This document shows positions 42,651 to 51,100 of a DNA stretch of 64,000 bases, in pieces. The notes below the pieces were generated by a model that worked only from the letters and a program-made list of their open reading frames with translations, made no database searches and was not told the DNA's origin. The DNA comes from Lysinibacillus timonensis. GTDB lineage: Bacteria; Bacillota; Bacilli; Bacillales_A; Planococcaceae. Each line of letters starts with the position of its first letter. Positions within the stretch are counted from its first letter, which is position 1. The position numbers and the translations under genes are program-made. The DNA is taken from assembly GCF_900291985.1 (NCBI RefSeq), contig NZ_LT985980.1, positions 2,634,001-2,698,000 of the forward strand. Direction: 5' to 3'.

Positions 42651-43871
42651 ATGCTAAACACAATTGCAAATAAACTAGCACATGGCCTATATATGGTGCA
42701 AGATTCTCGGTTTCTGTGGGTCAATCATAGTTTTGTTGAAATATTTGGATATGTTGAGGAAGAAGTTTTAGTAATGGATTATTATCATCTAGTTTATCCA
42801 GATGATCGAAAAAAGTTAAAAACTTCCTTATCCCCATTAACTACTGGTGAAATAGAGCATTTTGATATAGAAATTAGAGGTGTGAAAAAAGATAAAGGTA
42901 TCATTAACATCTCATTAAGCATAAAGCGAGTTACCTTTAATGATAAGATATCCTATATTGGTTCAGTGATTGATATAACTAGTCGGAAAAAGTTGGAAAC
43001 AGAGCTGCTTGCAAGTCAAAACCGATATAAAATACTAGTAGAAAATTCCCAAGTAGGTATGATGGTTCATCAAATGGGCATCATTGAATATGCAAATCCA
43101 ATGGCAATGCAAATATTTGGAGCAAAAGAAAAGAAAGAAATTATTGGACAATCTATATATGATTTTATTCACCCAAAGTTTAAAGACAAGGTCTCAGAAC
43201 GAATTAATAGTATCATTAACTTTGGCAAGAATGTACCCCCAATGGTCCAAAAGATTTGTAGATTGGATGGTAATGAAATTGATGTAGAAATTAGCGCAGT
43301 ACCCATTATGCTAAATGATGCTCCTGCAGTGGAATTAATGATTTGGGATGTTACGGAAAAGAAAAAGGAAGAAGAGATAATTCTGTACCGTGCGTATTAT
43401 GATACGTTATTAGATTTACCAAACCGTAATAAATTTGAATTAGACCTTGCGGAAGAGCTTAGCAAAGATAGAACGTTTACTTTGCTGTATTTAAATCTAG
43501 AAGGATTAAAAGATGTGAGTGAGCAGTACGGACAGCGTTCTGGAGAAATCGTCCTTATAAAAATTAGTAGTCGATTATCTGGTTTACTAGACCAGGAGGG
43601 GTTAATATACCGAATGGGAGAATATGAATTTACAGTAGTAATGCCAGGACAAACTGATGATGTTAAATTGAAGACTTTAGCAGAAAAAATAAATAAAATC
43701 GTTCAGCAACCGGTTTATATTCATAGTACAACTGTACAAGTATGTGTAAATATTGGTGTGGTTACTTACCCAAGCGACGGAGTAGATATGAATATGTTAC
43801 TTCAACATGCCCGTTTGGCTGTGAATCATGCGAAGTATACTCAATCGGTATATGAAAGATATGATGGCTAG
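42651..43871 (+). CDS. PAS-PAS-GGDEF protein with degenerate GGDEF
   Basis: This 406-residue cytosolic signalling protein has two PAS domains (about residues 1-115 and 122-240; NGLYMVQDSRFLWVNHSF-like start and GMMVHQMGIIEYANPMAMQIFG) and a C-terminal GGDEF fold (about 250-400, DTLLDLPNRNKFELDL). The active-site loop reads RMGEYEF instead of RxGGDEF, and the metal-binding Asp of the first strand is Asn (LYLNLEG). It is therefore probably not a diguanylate cyclase; it may bind GTP or c-di-GMP, or act through contacts. There is no membrane segment and no EAL domain. GGGGG precedes the ATG. Confidence 0.87.
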   Translation: MLNTIANKLAHGLYMVQDSRFLWVNHSFVEIFGYVEEEVLVMDYYHLVYPDDRKKLKTSLSPLTTGEIEHFDIEIRGVKKDKGIINISLSIKRVTFNDKISYIGSVIDITSRKKLETELLASQNRYKILVENSQVGMMVHQMGIIEYANPMAMQIFGAKEKKEIIGQSIYDFIHPKFKDKVSERINSIINFGKNVPPMVQKICRLDGNEIDVEISAVPIMLNDAPAVELMIWDVTEKKKEEEIILYRAYYDTLLDLPNRNKFELDLAEELSKDRTFTLLYLNLEGLKDVSEQYGQRSGEIVLIKISSRLSGLLDQEGLIYRMGEYEFTVVMPGQTDDVKLKTLAEKINKIVQQPVYIHSTTVQVCVNIGVVTYPSDGVDMNMLLQHARLAVNHAKYTQSVYERYDG

Positions 43872-43872
43872 T

Positions 43873-43910
43873 AAACCTTGAGGATTTTTTTCGCTCCTCA
43901 AGGTTTTTAA
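43873..43910 (+). terminator. Terminator of the PAS-GGDEF gene
   Basis: AAACCTTGAGGA and TCCTCAAGGTTT form a 12-bp stem (43873-43906) followed by TTTTTAATTTTT. Confidence 0.9.
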
Positions 43911-43966
43911 TTTTTGAAAGCCGATCTAAGAAATCATTGCCTTTATAAAAGAGTGTAAAAGTTAAT

Positions 43967-44893
43967 TTAAACTTTCAATCTCTTTTTCATTGCACTTGAT
44001 GTTCTTTCGAAAATCGTATATGAATCTAAAAAGTCTCTAAATTTTTCTATTGGTTTTGAGTGCATTTGATTTGGGTGAATGATGTAATGGAAGCTACTTT
44101 TATTTTGGAACTCTATAAAACTAATGGCACCGAGAGTTCCTGCCATCACCTCATTCTTTACAGTAGATTCGGACAGGTAAGAAATACCTAATCCGAGCGA
44201 TACGGATTCCTTAATCGTTTGGGAGCTACCGAAACTCATAATACGTTTCGGAGTAATATTAATTTGTGTAAAGAGTTGGTCGGTCATTTCTCGTGTCCCT
44301 GAACCTAATTCTCGTATAATCCACGTTTCAGCCTCTAAAATATTTTGATCTACTTTACTATTTTTTATAATTGGATGATCTGGTCTAGCGATAACGACTA
44401 AATCTTCTTCGTAAAAAGGGAAAGTCTCTAAGTCCATGTTTCCAACCTCAGACTTAACAATAAATCCAATATCCAGCTCTTGCTTATACACTTTCTCCGC
44501 AATGCTTTCAGAATTTTGTATCGTTATATTTGGAATGATTGTTGAATGACTTTTATTAAAAGCATAGATGATGCTCGGTAGGAAATATTCTCCAAATGTA
44601 TAAGCGGCACCTATGGAAAGAGTTGTATTTTTTGAAGGCTCCAGCTCAGCGAGAGAGTTCTTGAGTTCATCGTATCTTAGCAGTATTTCCTTTGCCTGCG
44701 TGTAGAAAAGCTGTCCGGCATTTGTTAATTGGACGTATTTATTAGTTCGGTCGAAAAGTTTCGTATCGTACTTTTTCTCTAAAGCTTTAATACTTAGACT
44801 TACAGCAGAAGGTGTGATATGGAGTAATTCTGCAGCGCGAGTAAAGCTTTTCTGTTCTGCAATGGTAACGAAGGTTTCTAACTTATGATCCAT
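43967..44893 (-). CDS. LysR-family transcriptional regulator
   Basis: This 308-residue regulator has the N-terminal winged helix (FVTIAEQKSFTRAAELLHITPSAVSLSIKALEKKY, residues 8-42) and a LysR substrate domain from about 90. The LGSGTREM stretch near residue 205 resembles the CysL/CbbR-like branch that binds small anions. It is divergent from the gamma-glutamyltransferase and chromate transporter genes and probably controls them. Two TTATAAA(A)CTATTG direct repeats lie in the shared intergenic region. In B. subtilis the similar ywr cluster has an AsnC/Lrp-type regulator instead. Confidence 0.88.
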   Translation of the reverse strand: MDHKLETFVTIAEQKSFTRAAELLHITPSAVSLSIKALEKKYDTKLFDRTNKYVQLTNAGQLFYTQAKEILLRYDELKNSLAELEPSKNTTLSIGAAYTFGEYFLPSIIYAFNKSHSTIIPNITIQNSESIAEKVYKQELDIGFIVKSEVGNMDLETFPFYEEDLVVIARPDHPIIKNSKVDQNILEAETWIIRELGSGTREMTDQLFTQINITPKRIMSFGSSQTIKESVSLGLGISYLSESTVKNEVMAGTLGAISFIEFQNKSSFHYIIHPNQMHSKPIEKFRDFLDSYTIFERTSSAMKKRLKV

Positions 44894-44952
44894 AACATCA
44901 TCCTCAATATTAAGTTTTCCTAATCATCATATTAAATATAATTAATTTTACT

Positions 44953-44995
44953 TTATAAACTATTGTTTGTAAAATTTAGAATTATAAAACTATTG
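44953..44995. promoter_or_regulatory. Direct repeats upstream of the ywrD-like operon
   Basis: TTATAAACTATTG at 44953-44965 and TTATAAAACTATTG at 44982-44995 lie 29 bases apart between the divergent LysR and gamma-glutamyltransferase genes. The spacing and place suit a LysR-type activator, though these factors usually use interrupted dyads. Tentative. Confidence 0.4.
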
Positions 44996-45037
44996 AAAAT
45001 CAGTACTTGATTTGTAAGATAAATAGGAGTGATATGA

Positions 45038-46639
45038 ATGGATTACTTATTTCACCCGTTTCCATCGAAACGACATACAGTGTTTGCGAAAAATGGAATG
45101 GTGGCAACATCACAGCCATTAGCATCACAAGTGGGACTTGAGATTTTGAAGAAGGGTGGGAATGCAATTGATGCGGCCATTGCAACGGCTGCTGCATTAA
45201 CGGTAGTAGAACCGACTTCGAACGGAATCGGTGGGGATGCATTTGCGATCGTTTGGGTAAAAGGAGAACTTTATGGACTTAACTCTTCGGGGCCATCACC
45301 AGAATTATTAAGTGCAGATGCTGTAAAAGCGCTAGGTCATGAGAAGATGCCAGAATTAGGTGTTGTGCCAGTTACGGTTCCTGGTGTCCCTGCTGCTTGG
45401 GCGGCACTTTCGAAACGATTTGGAAAGTTAACATTATTAGAAACGCTGGAGCCAGCAATTCGCTATGCGGAAGAAGGATATCCGTTAACACCAATCCTCG
45501 GAAAGAACTGGGAGAGAGCTTATCATTTATATAAAAAACAACAAGGGAAAGAGTTCGAAACATGGTTTGAAACGTTTTGTCCTGATGGAAGAGCACCTAA
45601 GATTGGAGAGGTATGGCGATCCCAAGGGCATGCTGAATCGTTAAGAAAAATTGGTGAGACCGATGCACGTGCGTTTTACGAAGGTGAACTAGCTGAAAAG
45701 ATAGAACAATTTATGGTTGAACACGGTGGCTTTTTAAGAAAGTCTGACCTTACAGAGTACCAACCAGAATGGGTAAAACCGATATCAATCAATTATCGTG
45801 GATACGATGTGTGGGAGATTCCACCGAATGGCCAAGGAATAGTAGCTCTCATGTCATTAAACATTTTTGAACAACTCGATGTGCCAAAATGGCAGTCTGC
45901 TCAAACGATTCATAGACAAATTGAATCAATGAAACTAGCATTTACGGATGGCAAGGCTTTTATTACCGAGCTAGATGAGATGCCAGTAAGTGTTGAGGAA
46001 TTATTGTCGAAGGAATATGCAGCAAACCGTGCAAAGGAAATTCACGATACTGCGATTGAACCGAGACCTGTCGAACTTACTAAGTCGGGAACAGTATATT
46101 TAGCTACAGCTGACAGTGAGGGGAATATGGTGTCTTATATTCAAAGTAACTATATGGGGTTCGGCTCTGGGGTTGTTATCCCTGGTACTGGTATTGCATT
46201 GCAAAACCGAGGCGCTGACTTCTCATTAGACAAAAACCATCCGAATTACCTAAAACCGAAGAAACGAACTTACCATACGATTATCCCAGGTCTTTTAACA
46301 AAGGATGGAGAAGCAATAGGTCCGTTTGGTGTCATGGGTGCGTACATGCAACCACAAGGGCATTTTCAAGTGGTAACCAATACAATTGATTTTCTTTTAA
46401 ATCCGCAGGCTGCTTTAGACATGCCGAGATGGCAATGGGTTGGTGGGAAGAAAGTGCATGTGGAATCGGAGTTTCCTAACTATTTAGTTCAAGCATTACA
46501 AAGAAAAGGGCACGACATTGAGGTTCTCCCTGATACGGGTAGCTTTGGACGAGGTCAAATTATATGGAGAAACCCAGACACAGGCGTACTTGCTGGTGGA
46601 ACTGAGTCAAGAACAGATGGATCGGTGGCTGCTTGGTAA
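45038..46639 (+). CDS. ywrD: Gamma-glutamyltransferase family protein (YwrD-like)
   Basis: This 533-residue Ntn-hydrolase precursor would cleave itself before the catalytic threonine, read as Thr352 in KSGTVYLATADSEG. Other marks are GGNAIDAAIATAAALTVVEP near residue 40, NGIGGDAFAIVW and RTYHTIIPGLL. It has no signal peptide, unlike secreted GGT, and carries RTYHT where classic GGT has the Ser-Ser-Met lid, as in B. subtilis YwrD. Probable activity is hydrolysis or transfer of gamma-glutamyl groups in the cytosol. Its TAA overlaps the ATG of the ChrA gene by one base. Context equals the ywr chromate cluster of Bacillus. Confidence 0.87.
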   Translation: MDYLFHPFPSKRHTVFAKNGMVATSQPLASQVGLEILKKGGNAIDAAIATAAALTVVEPTSNGIGGDAFAIVWVKGELYGLNSSGPSPELLSADAVKALGHEKMPELGVVPVTVPGVPAAWAALSKRFGKLTLLETLEPAIRYAEEGYPLTPILGKNWERAYHLYKKQQGKEFETWFETFCPDGRAPKIGEVWRSQGHAESLRKIGETDARAFYEGELAEKIEQFMVEHGGFLRKSDLTEYQPEWVKPISINYRGYDVWEIPPNGQGIVALMSLNIFEQLDVPKWQSAQTIHRQIESMKLAFTDGKAFITELDEMPVSVEELLSKEYAANRAKEIHDTAIEPRPVELTKSGTVYLATADSEGNMVSYIQSNYMGFGSGVVIPGTGIALQNRGADFSLDKNHPNYLKPKKRTYHTIIPGLLTKDGEAIGPFGVMGAYMQPQGHFQVVTNTIDFLLNPQAALDMPRWQWVGGKKVHVESEFPNYLVQALQRKGHDIEVLPDTGSFGRGQIIWRNPDTGVLAGGTESRTDGSVAAW

Positions 46640-47241
46640 TGGAAAAAACGATAGATAAAAATAATAAGGTGCATGAAAAGGGTCGAGTTAAAGGAACCAA
46701 AGTATTTGAGATATTTATGGCATTTTTTCGAGTAGGTATGCTTGGCTTTGGTGGTGGGCCTGCTTCGATTCCTTTAGTTCAAAAGGAAGTAGTTGAACGT
46801 TACGGTTGGATGACTTTAGAGGAGTTTGGTGACACAATTGCATTAGCCAATACGATGCCTGGGCCAATTGCAACAAAATTAGCTGGGTATATCGGTTACA
46901 GAGTTGGTGGCATTATAGGATGTATTAATGCCATTATCGCATCAGTTGTTCCAACAGTGTTGTTGATGATTGCATTGTTAACTGTATTAAATACGTATAA
47001 GGATATACCGTGGGTTCAAAGTATGTCCAACGCAGTTGTACCTGTGGTAGCTGTCATGTTAGCGGTGTTAACATGGAGTTTTGTTAAACAATCAAAGAAT
47101 TCTATGGGTTGGATAAAAGCAATATTACTTATTGGAGTATCCATCATTCTTTTAGAAGTTTTAGGAGTTCATCCTGCAATTCTTATAGCAGTTTTAATTA
47201 TTGCTGTTTTTGTACCTTATAAGAAAAAGGGTGGTGAATAG
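46639..47241 (+). CDS. Chromate transporter ChrA, N-terminal-type half (YwrB/YwrA-like)
   Basis: This 200-residue CHR-family membrane protein is one half-size (short chain) subunit with about six helices. The CHR signature is clear: GMLGFGGGPASIPLVQKEVVERYGW near residue 33 and ANTMPGPIATKLAGYIGYRVGG near 72. The ATG shares its A with the previous stop codon. A basic 25-residue head (KTIDKNNKVHEKGRVKGTK) precedes the first helix. It presumably pairs with the next gene to export chromate, or another oxyanion, by antiport. Confidence 0.9.
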   Translation: MEKTIDKNNKVHEKGRVKGTKVFEIFMAFFRVGMLGFGGGPASIPLVQKEVVERYGWMTLEEFGDTIALANTMPGPIATKLAGYIGYRVGGIIGCINAIIASVVPTVLLMIALLTVLNTYKDIPWVQSMSNAVVPVVAVMLAVLTWSFVKQSKNSMGWIKAILLIGVSIILLEVLGVHPAILIAVLIIAVFVPYKKKGGE

Positions 47242-47781
47242 ATGATCTATTGGGAACTCTTTTTAGCATTCCTTATTCCAGGTATTTTAGGGTACGGTGG
47301 TGGTCCTGGCGTGATTCCTTTAATTGAAAAGGAAGTGGTCGACAACTACGGATGGTTGAGTACTCAGGAATTTAGTGAAGTACTTGCATTGGGAAATGCA
47401 CTTCCAGGGCCGATAGCGACCAAAATGGCGGGTTATATAGGATATATAGAAGGTGGAATTGTAGGGTCAGTGATTGCGTTATTTGCAATTGTTGCCCCAA
47501 CACTCCTATTAATCATCGGTATGATGGCCATTTTGATGCGTTACAAAGATTCGCCACAAGTGAAAAACATATCTACAATAGTAAAGCCTGTAATAGCTGT
47601 GCTCATTGGGGCAATGACTTTACAATTCGTCTTAGAATCTAGATTGTTATTGGGTAGTCTTCAAACGATTATCATCATGGTACTTGCATTCTTACTACTT
47701 GAAAAGTGGAAAGTGCATCCGGTATTTGTGATTGGTTTGGCGTTAATTTATGGTGGATTGACTGGAATCTGGATAAATTAA
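47242..47781 (+). CDS. Chromate transporter ChrA, C-terminal-type half
   Basis: This 179-residue second CHR half-subunit has GILGYGGGPGVIPLIEKEVVDNYGW near residue 14 and GNALPGPIATKMAGYIGYIEGG near 53, then four further helices. It starts directly after the first half's stop (GGTGGTGAATAG then ATG), so the two are tightly coupled and likely form a heterodimer with opposite membrane topology. A terminator follows. Confidence 0.9.
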   Translation: MIYWELFLAFLIPGILGYGGGPGVIPLIEKEVVDNYGWLSTQEFSEVLALGNALPGPIATKMAGYIGYIEGGIVGSVIALFAIVAPTLLLIIGMMAILMRYKDSPQVKNISTIVKPVIAVLIGAMTLQFVLESRLLLGSLQTIIIMVLAFLLLEKWKVHPVFVIGLALIYGGLTGIWIN

Positions 47782-47837
47782 TTTAACTGTTGGTTTGCAA
47801 ATAGACATGTCTAATTAAACTATAATACTCCTTTTAA

Positions 47838-47866
47838 AAAAACCTTTCATTGTAGAAGGGTTTTTG
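47838..47866 (+). terminator. Terminator of the ywrD-chrA operon
   Basis: AAACCTTTC and GAAGGGTTT pair around ATTGTA, followed by TTGCTGCTTTTT; a T5 tract ends the stem. Confidence 0.75.
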
Positions 47867-48179
47867 CTGCTTTTTGGAAATATTTGATTTTTATCTGGTA
47901 CAAAAATGGGAAATGTATTAAAAATAGTAGTTTCTTATTAATAATAGTATAAAAAATAGATTGCTTTTTACCATATTTAAGAATAATATCAAGTAGATTA
48001 TTCTTGGTATTAATCAATGGATTTACGAATATGGAAATATTTTGAGGTTCTGAAACTCCTAGATTTATCCTTGAAATAATATTTTAATAACAAGTAGGTG
48101 AGAAATGCCCTAAATGGTTCTAATTTGTATTTAAATTTTAGATTTGAAACTACTTACTAGTACATGGAGGAATTTTTAA
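47867..48179. other. Upstream region of the S-layer protein gene
   Basis: About 310 AT-rich bases with no gene. It ends in the ribosome binding site GGAGGA, 8 bases before the GTG start. No obvious operator or riboswitch is seen. Confidence 0.5.
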
Positions 48180-51100
48180 GTGCGTAATGCAGACATAGCC
48201 AAACCATTTTATGTATTTTTAGCTTTGGTATTAATTTTTCAACCACTATTTCTATTAAATGGGAAATATGTTGGGGCAGAGATGGATGATAATGAGTTCA
48301 TAAGTTTAAGTTATCCATTTGGTTTAGATTTTTACGATAATGAAATATATGTTGCACAACAAACGGATTTAGGTTCTTATGGTAAAATTTCAAAAATAAA
48401 TAAAGACACAAAGGAAGTGACAACGATTATTTCCTTTGATTATCCAGCAGAGCCTATGGCAGTTACTTTAAATAGTAGTGGTGATATTTATTTTGCATTA
48501 TATGGTGGTGTAACTGATACAAATAAGATTTATAAAGTAAATAAAGAGACTCTACCACTAACAGAGGTAACTCAAGAAACATTTGATAGTGTGACGGAAC
48601 TAGTTTATACAGTTGAAGAGGATATAAAGATATATGGTTTAGAATTTGACAGTGAAAATAATTTGTACTTTTCGACGGATACAAACAAAGTGTACAAACT
48701 AATAGAAGGGGAAAGTACGGCACAAGTAGTTCTTACATATGAAAATGATATTCAAGATATTGAGTTCGATTCTAATGAAGATTTATATCTTGTTAATCCA
48801 ATGAGTAACATCTATAAAATCCCAAGTGGAAATCTTACCAATCTACCTGTGTCAACAGAGGATGTTGCGTTTGTTGAGTCGATTCCCGCGGTAGGTCTTA
48901 CTTTTGCTGATGGAGAATTATATTATTCTCAACCGTCTGGAAAGATTTATAAGTACGAGTCGGAAGAGACTTATTACGAAATTCCATCAATCGGTGAGGA
49001 TTCTAACGACGAAAATTATACCGGATATTCAGTGAATTCAATTCCAAATGGATCGCGAGGTATAAAATTTACTTCCCCAGATAATAGGAACGGAGAATGG
49101 CAATTTTTTGATGGTACTCGATGGGTATTAATTGAAGAGTCGATTGAACTTGACGGGGATCAATTATTCCGTTTCTATCCAAATGAGGATTGGAATGGTG
49201 AAACAACAATTAAATATGTTGAAAAACAACAGGATGGTCTATTTTCTGAGAGTGAAAATGGATTAACTATGTCAATCACGCCTGTAAATGATGGCCCTTA
49301 TTTAACAGAAGTGGGTGGTAGTAGTTATCTTAACTTAGGTTTAAACCAGTACGTAGCGTACCCGGATCTTGGTATTTATTCGAATTCTTTCACGTATGAG
49401 AGTTGGGTCAATATAAACGAAAATCAACCTTGGGCTAGGTTTTTTGATACATCATTTGGTATGGATCAATTTAACTTGCATTTCGCCTTTTATGGAAACA
49501 CAAAAAGGTTGGCATTAGAAGCGATACCACAAGTCTCTAGATCTTATAACCCAATTATTATTACAGATAGAGAACTAACATTAAATGAATGGGTTCATGT
49601 TGCCGCGGTATATGACGATGAACAACAGAAAGCCTTTATTTATTTGAATGGTGATTTAGAAGCCTATGGTGATATGGATCTTTCTAATATGGCAAATTCA
49701 CCAGTAGACCCTCGACCTCATAATTATTTAGGGGAGAGCACCTGGGCACCATTCGATGGTTCATATATTGGAAGTATAAGGGACGTTCGTTTTTGGAATA
49801 CAGCCAAAACAAAAGAAGAGATTGTATCAGAAATGAACGGACTGATTACGACTAACAATGAAAATTTAGTGTTAAACTATGAGTTTAATAACCCAACCGA
49901 TGGAGCAGTCGCAAAAGATTCCTCTGGTAATGGGAAAAACGGTACCATAATTAATGGTAGTTTTGTTTCGAGGGGCTTTACAAAGAATCTTGCAACAAAC
50001 CAAGATACGCCAATTGACAAGTTATTCGAAGTGATTGATGTCGATAATGACGAACTAACAATCACTGCTAATTCGTCTAATACAACACTTATTCCAAATG
50101 GTAATCTACTCATTAGTGGGGAAGGTTCTACTAAGACATTGACCCTAATACCTTCTAATGGACAATCTGGTGTATCCAAAATTACTGTTGACATAAATGA
50201 TGGAGAGATTAGTTACCAAAGTAGTTTTGTACTAACTGTCAAGGAAAGTAAAATTACTTTATCAAGTACAACATTTGATAAAAAGAGTAATAATCAACAA
50301 GATATTACAGTTACTATGTCTTTAAGTGGAGATACATTAACACATATAAAAAATGGTGAATCGGTATTAGTAGAAGGATTAGATTATACTATAAATGGTT
50401 CATCAGTTGTGATTAAGAAAGAGTATTTGGCAACACTTCCAATAGGTCCTTCGCCATTCACTTTTTATTTTTCTAATGGCGAATCCCAAAATTCACTAAT
50501 TAATATCCAGGATACAACACCAGAAAACAGTATAATCAGTATTTCGAATGTAACCTTTGATAAGAAAAGCAGCGAACAAACGGATATTGCAATCCCAGTG
50601 GACTTAAAAGGGAATACTTTAACAGAACTTAAAAATGGTGAAACACCTTTAATTCTTGGAACAGACTATACTGTGGAGGGTTCAACTGTTGTAATTAAAG
50701 AAGAGTACTTAGCAACACTTCCAATAGGTACAACAAATCTTCAGTTCGTTTTTGACGAGGGAGAGCCACAAAGTTTAATTATTAATATTCAAGATACAAC
50801 ACCAGAAAACAGTATAATCAGTATTCCGAATGTAACCTTTGATAAGAAAAGCAGCGAACAAACGGATATTGCAATCCCAGTGGACTTAAAAGGGAATACT
50901 TTAACAGAACTTAAAAATGGTGAAATACCTTTAATTCTTGGAACAGACTATACTGTGGAGGGTTCAACTGTTGTAATTAAAGAAGAGTACTTAGCAACAC
51001 TTCCAATAGGTACAACAAATCTTCAGTTCGTTTTTGACGAGGGAGAGCCACAAAGTTTAATTATTAATATTCAAGATACAACACCAGAAAACAGTATAAT

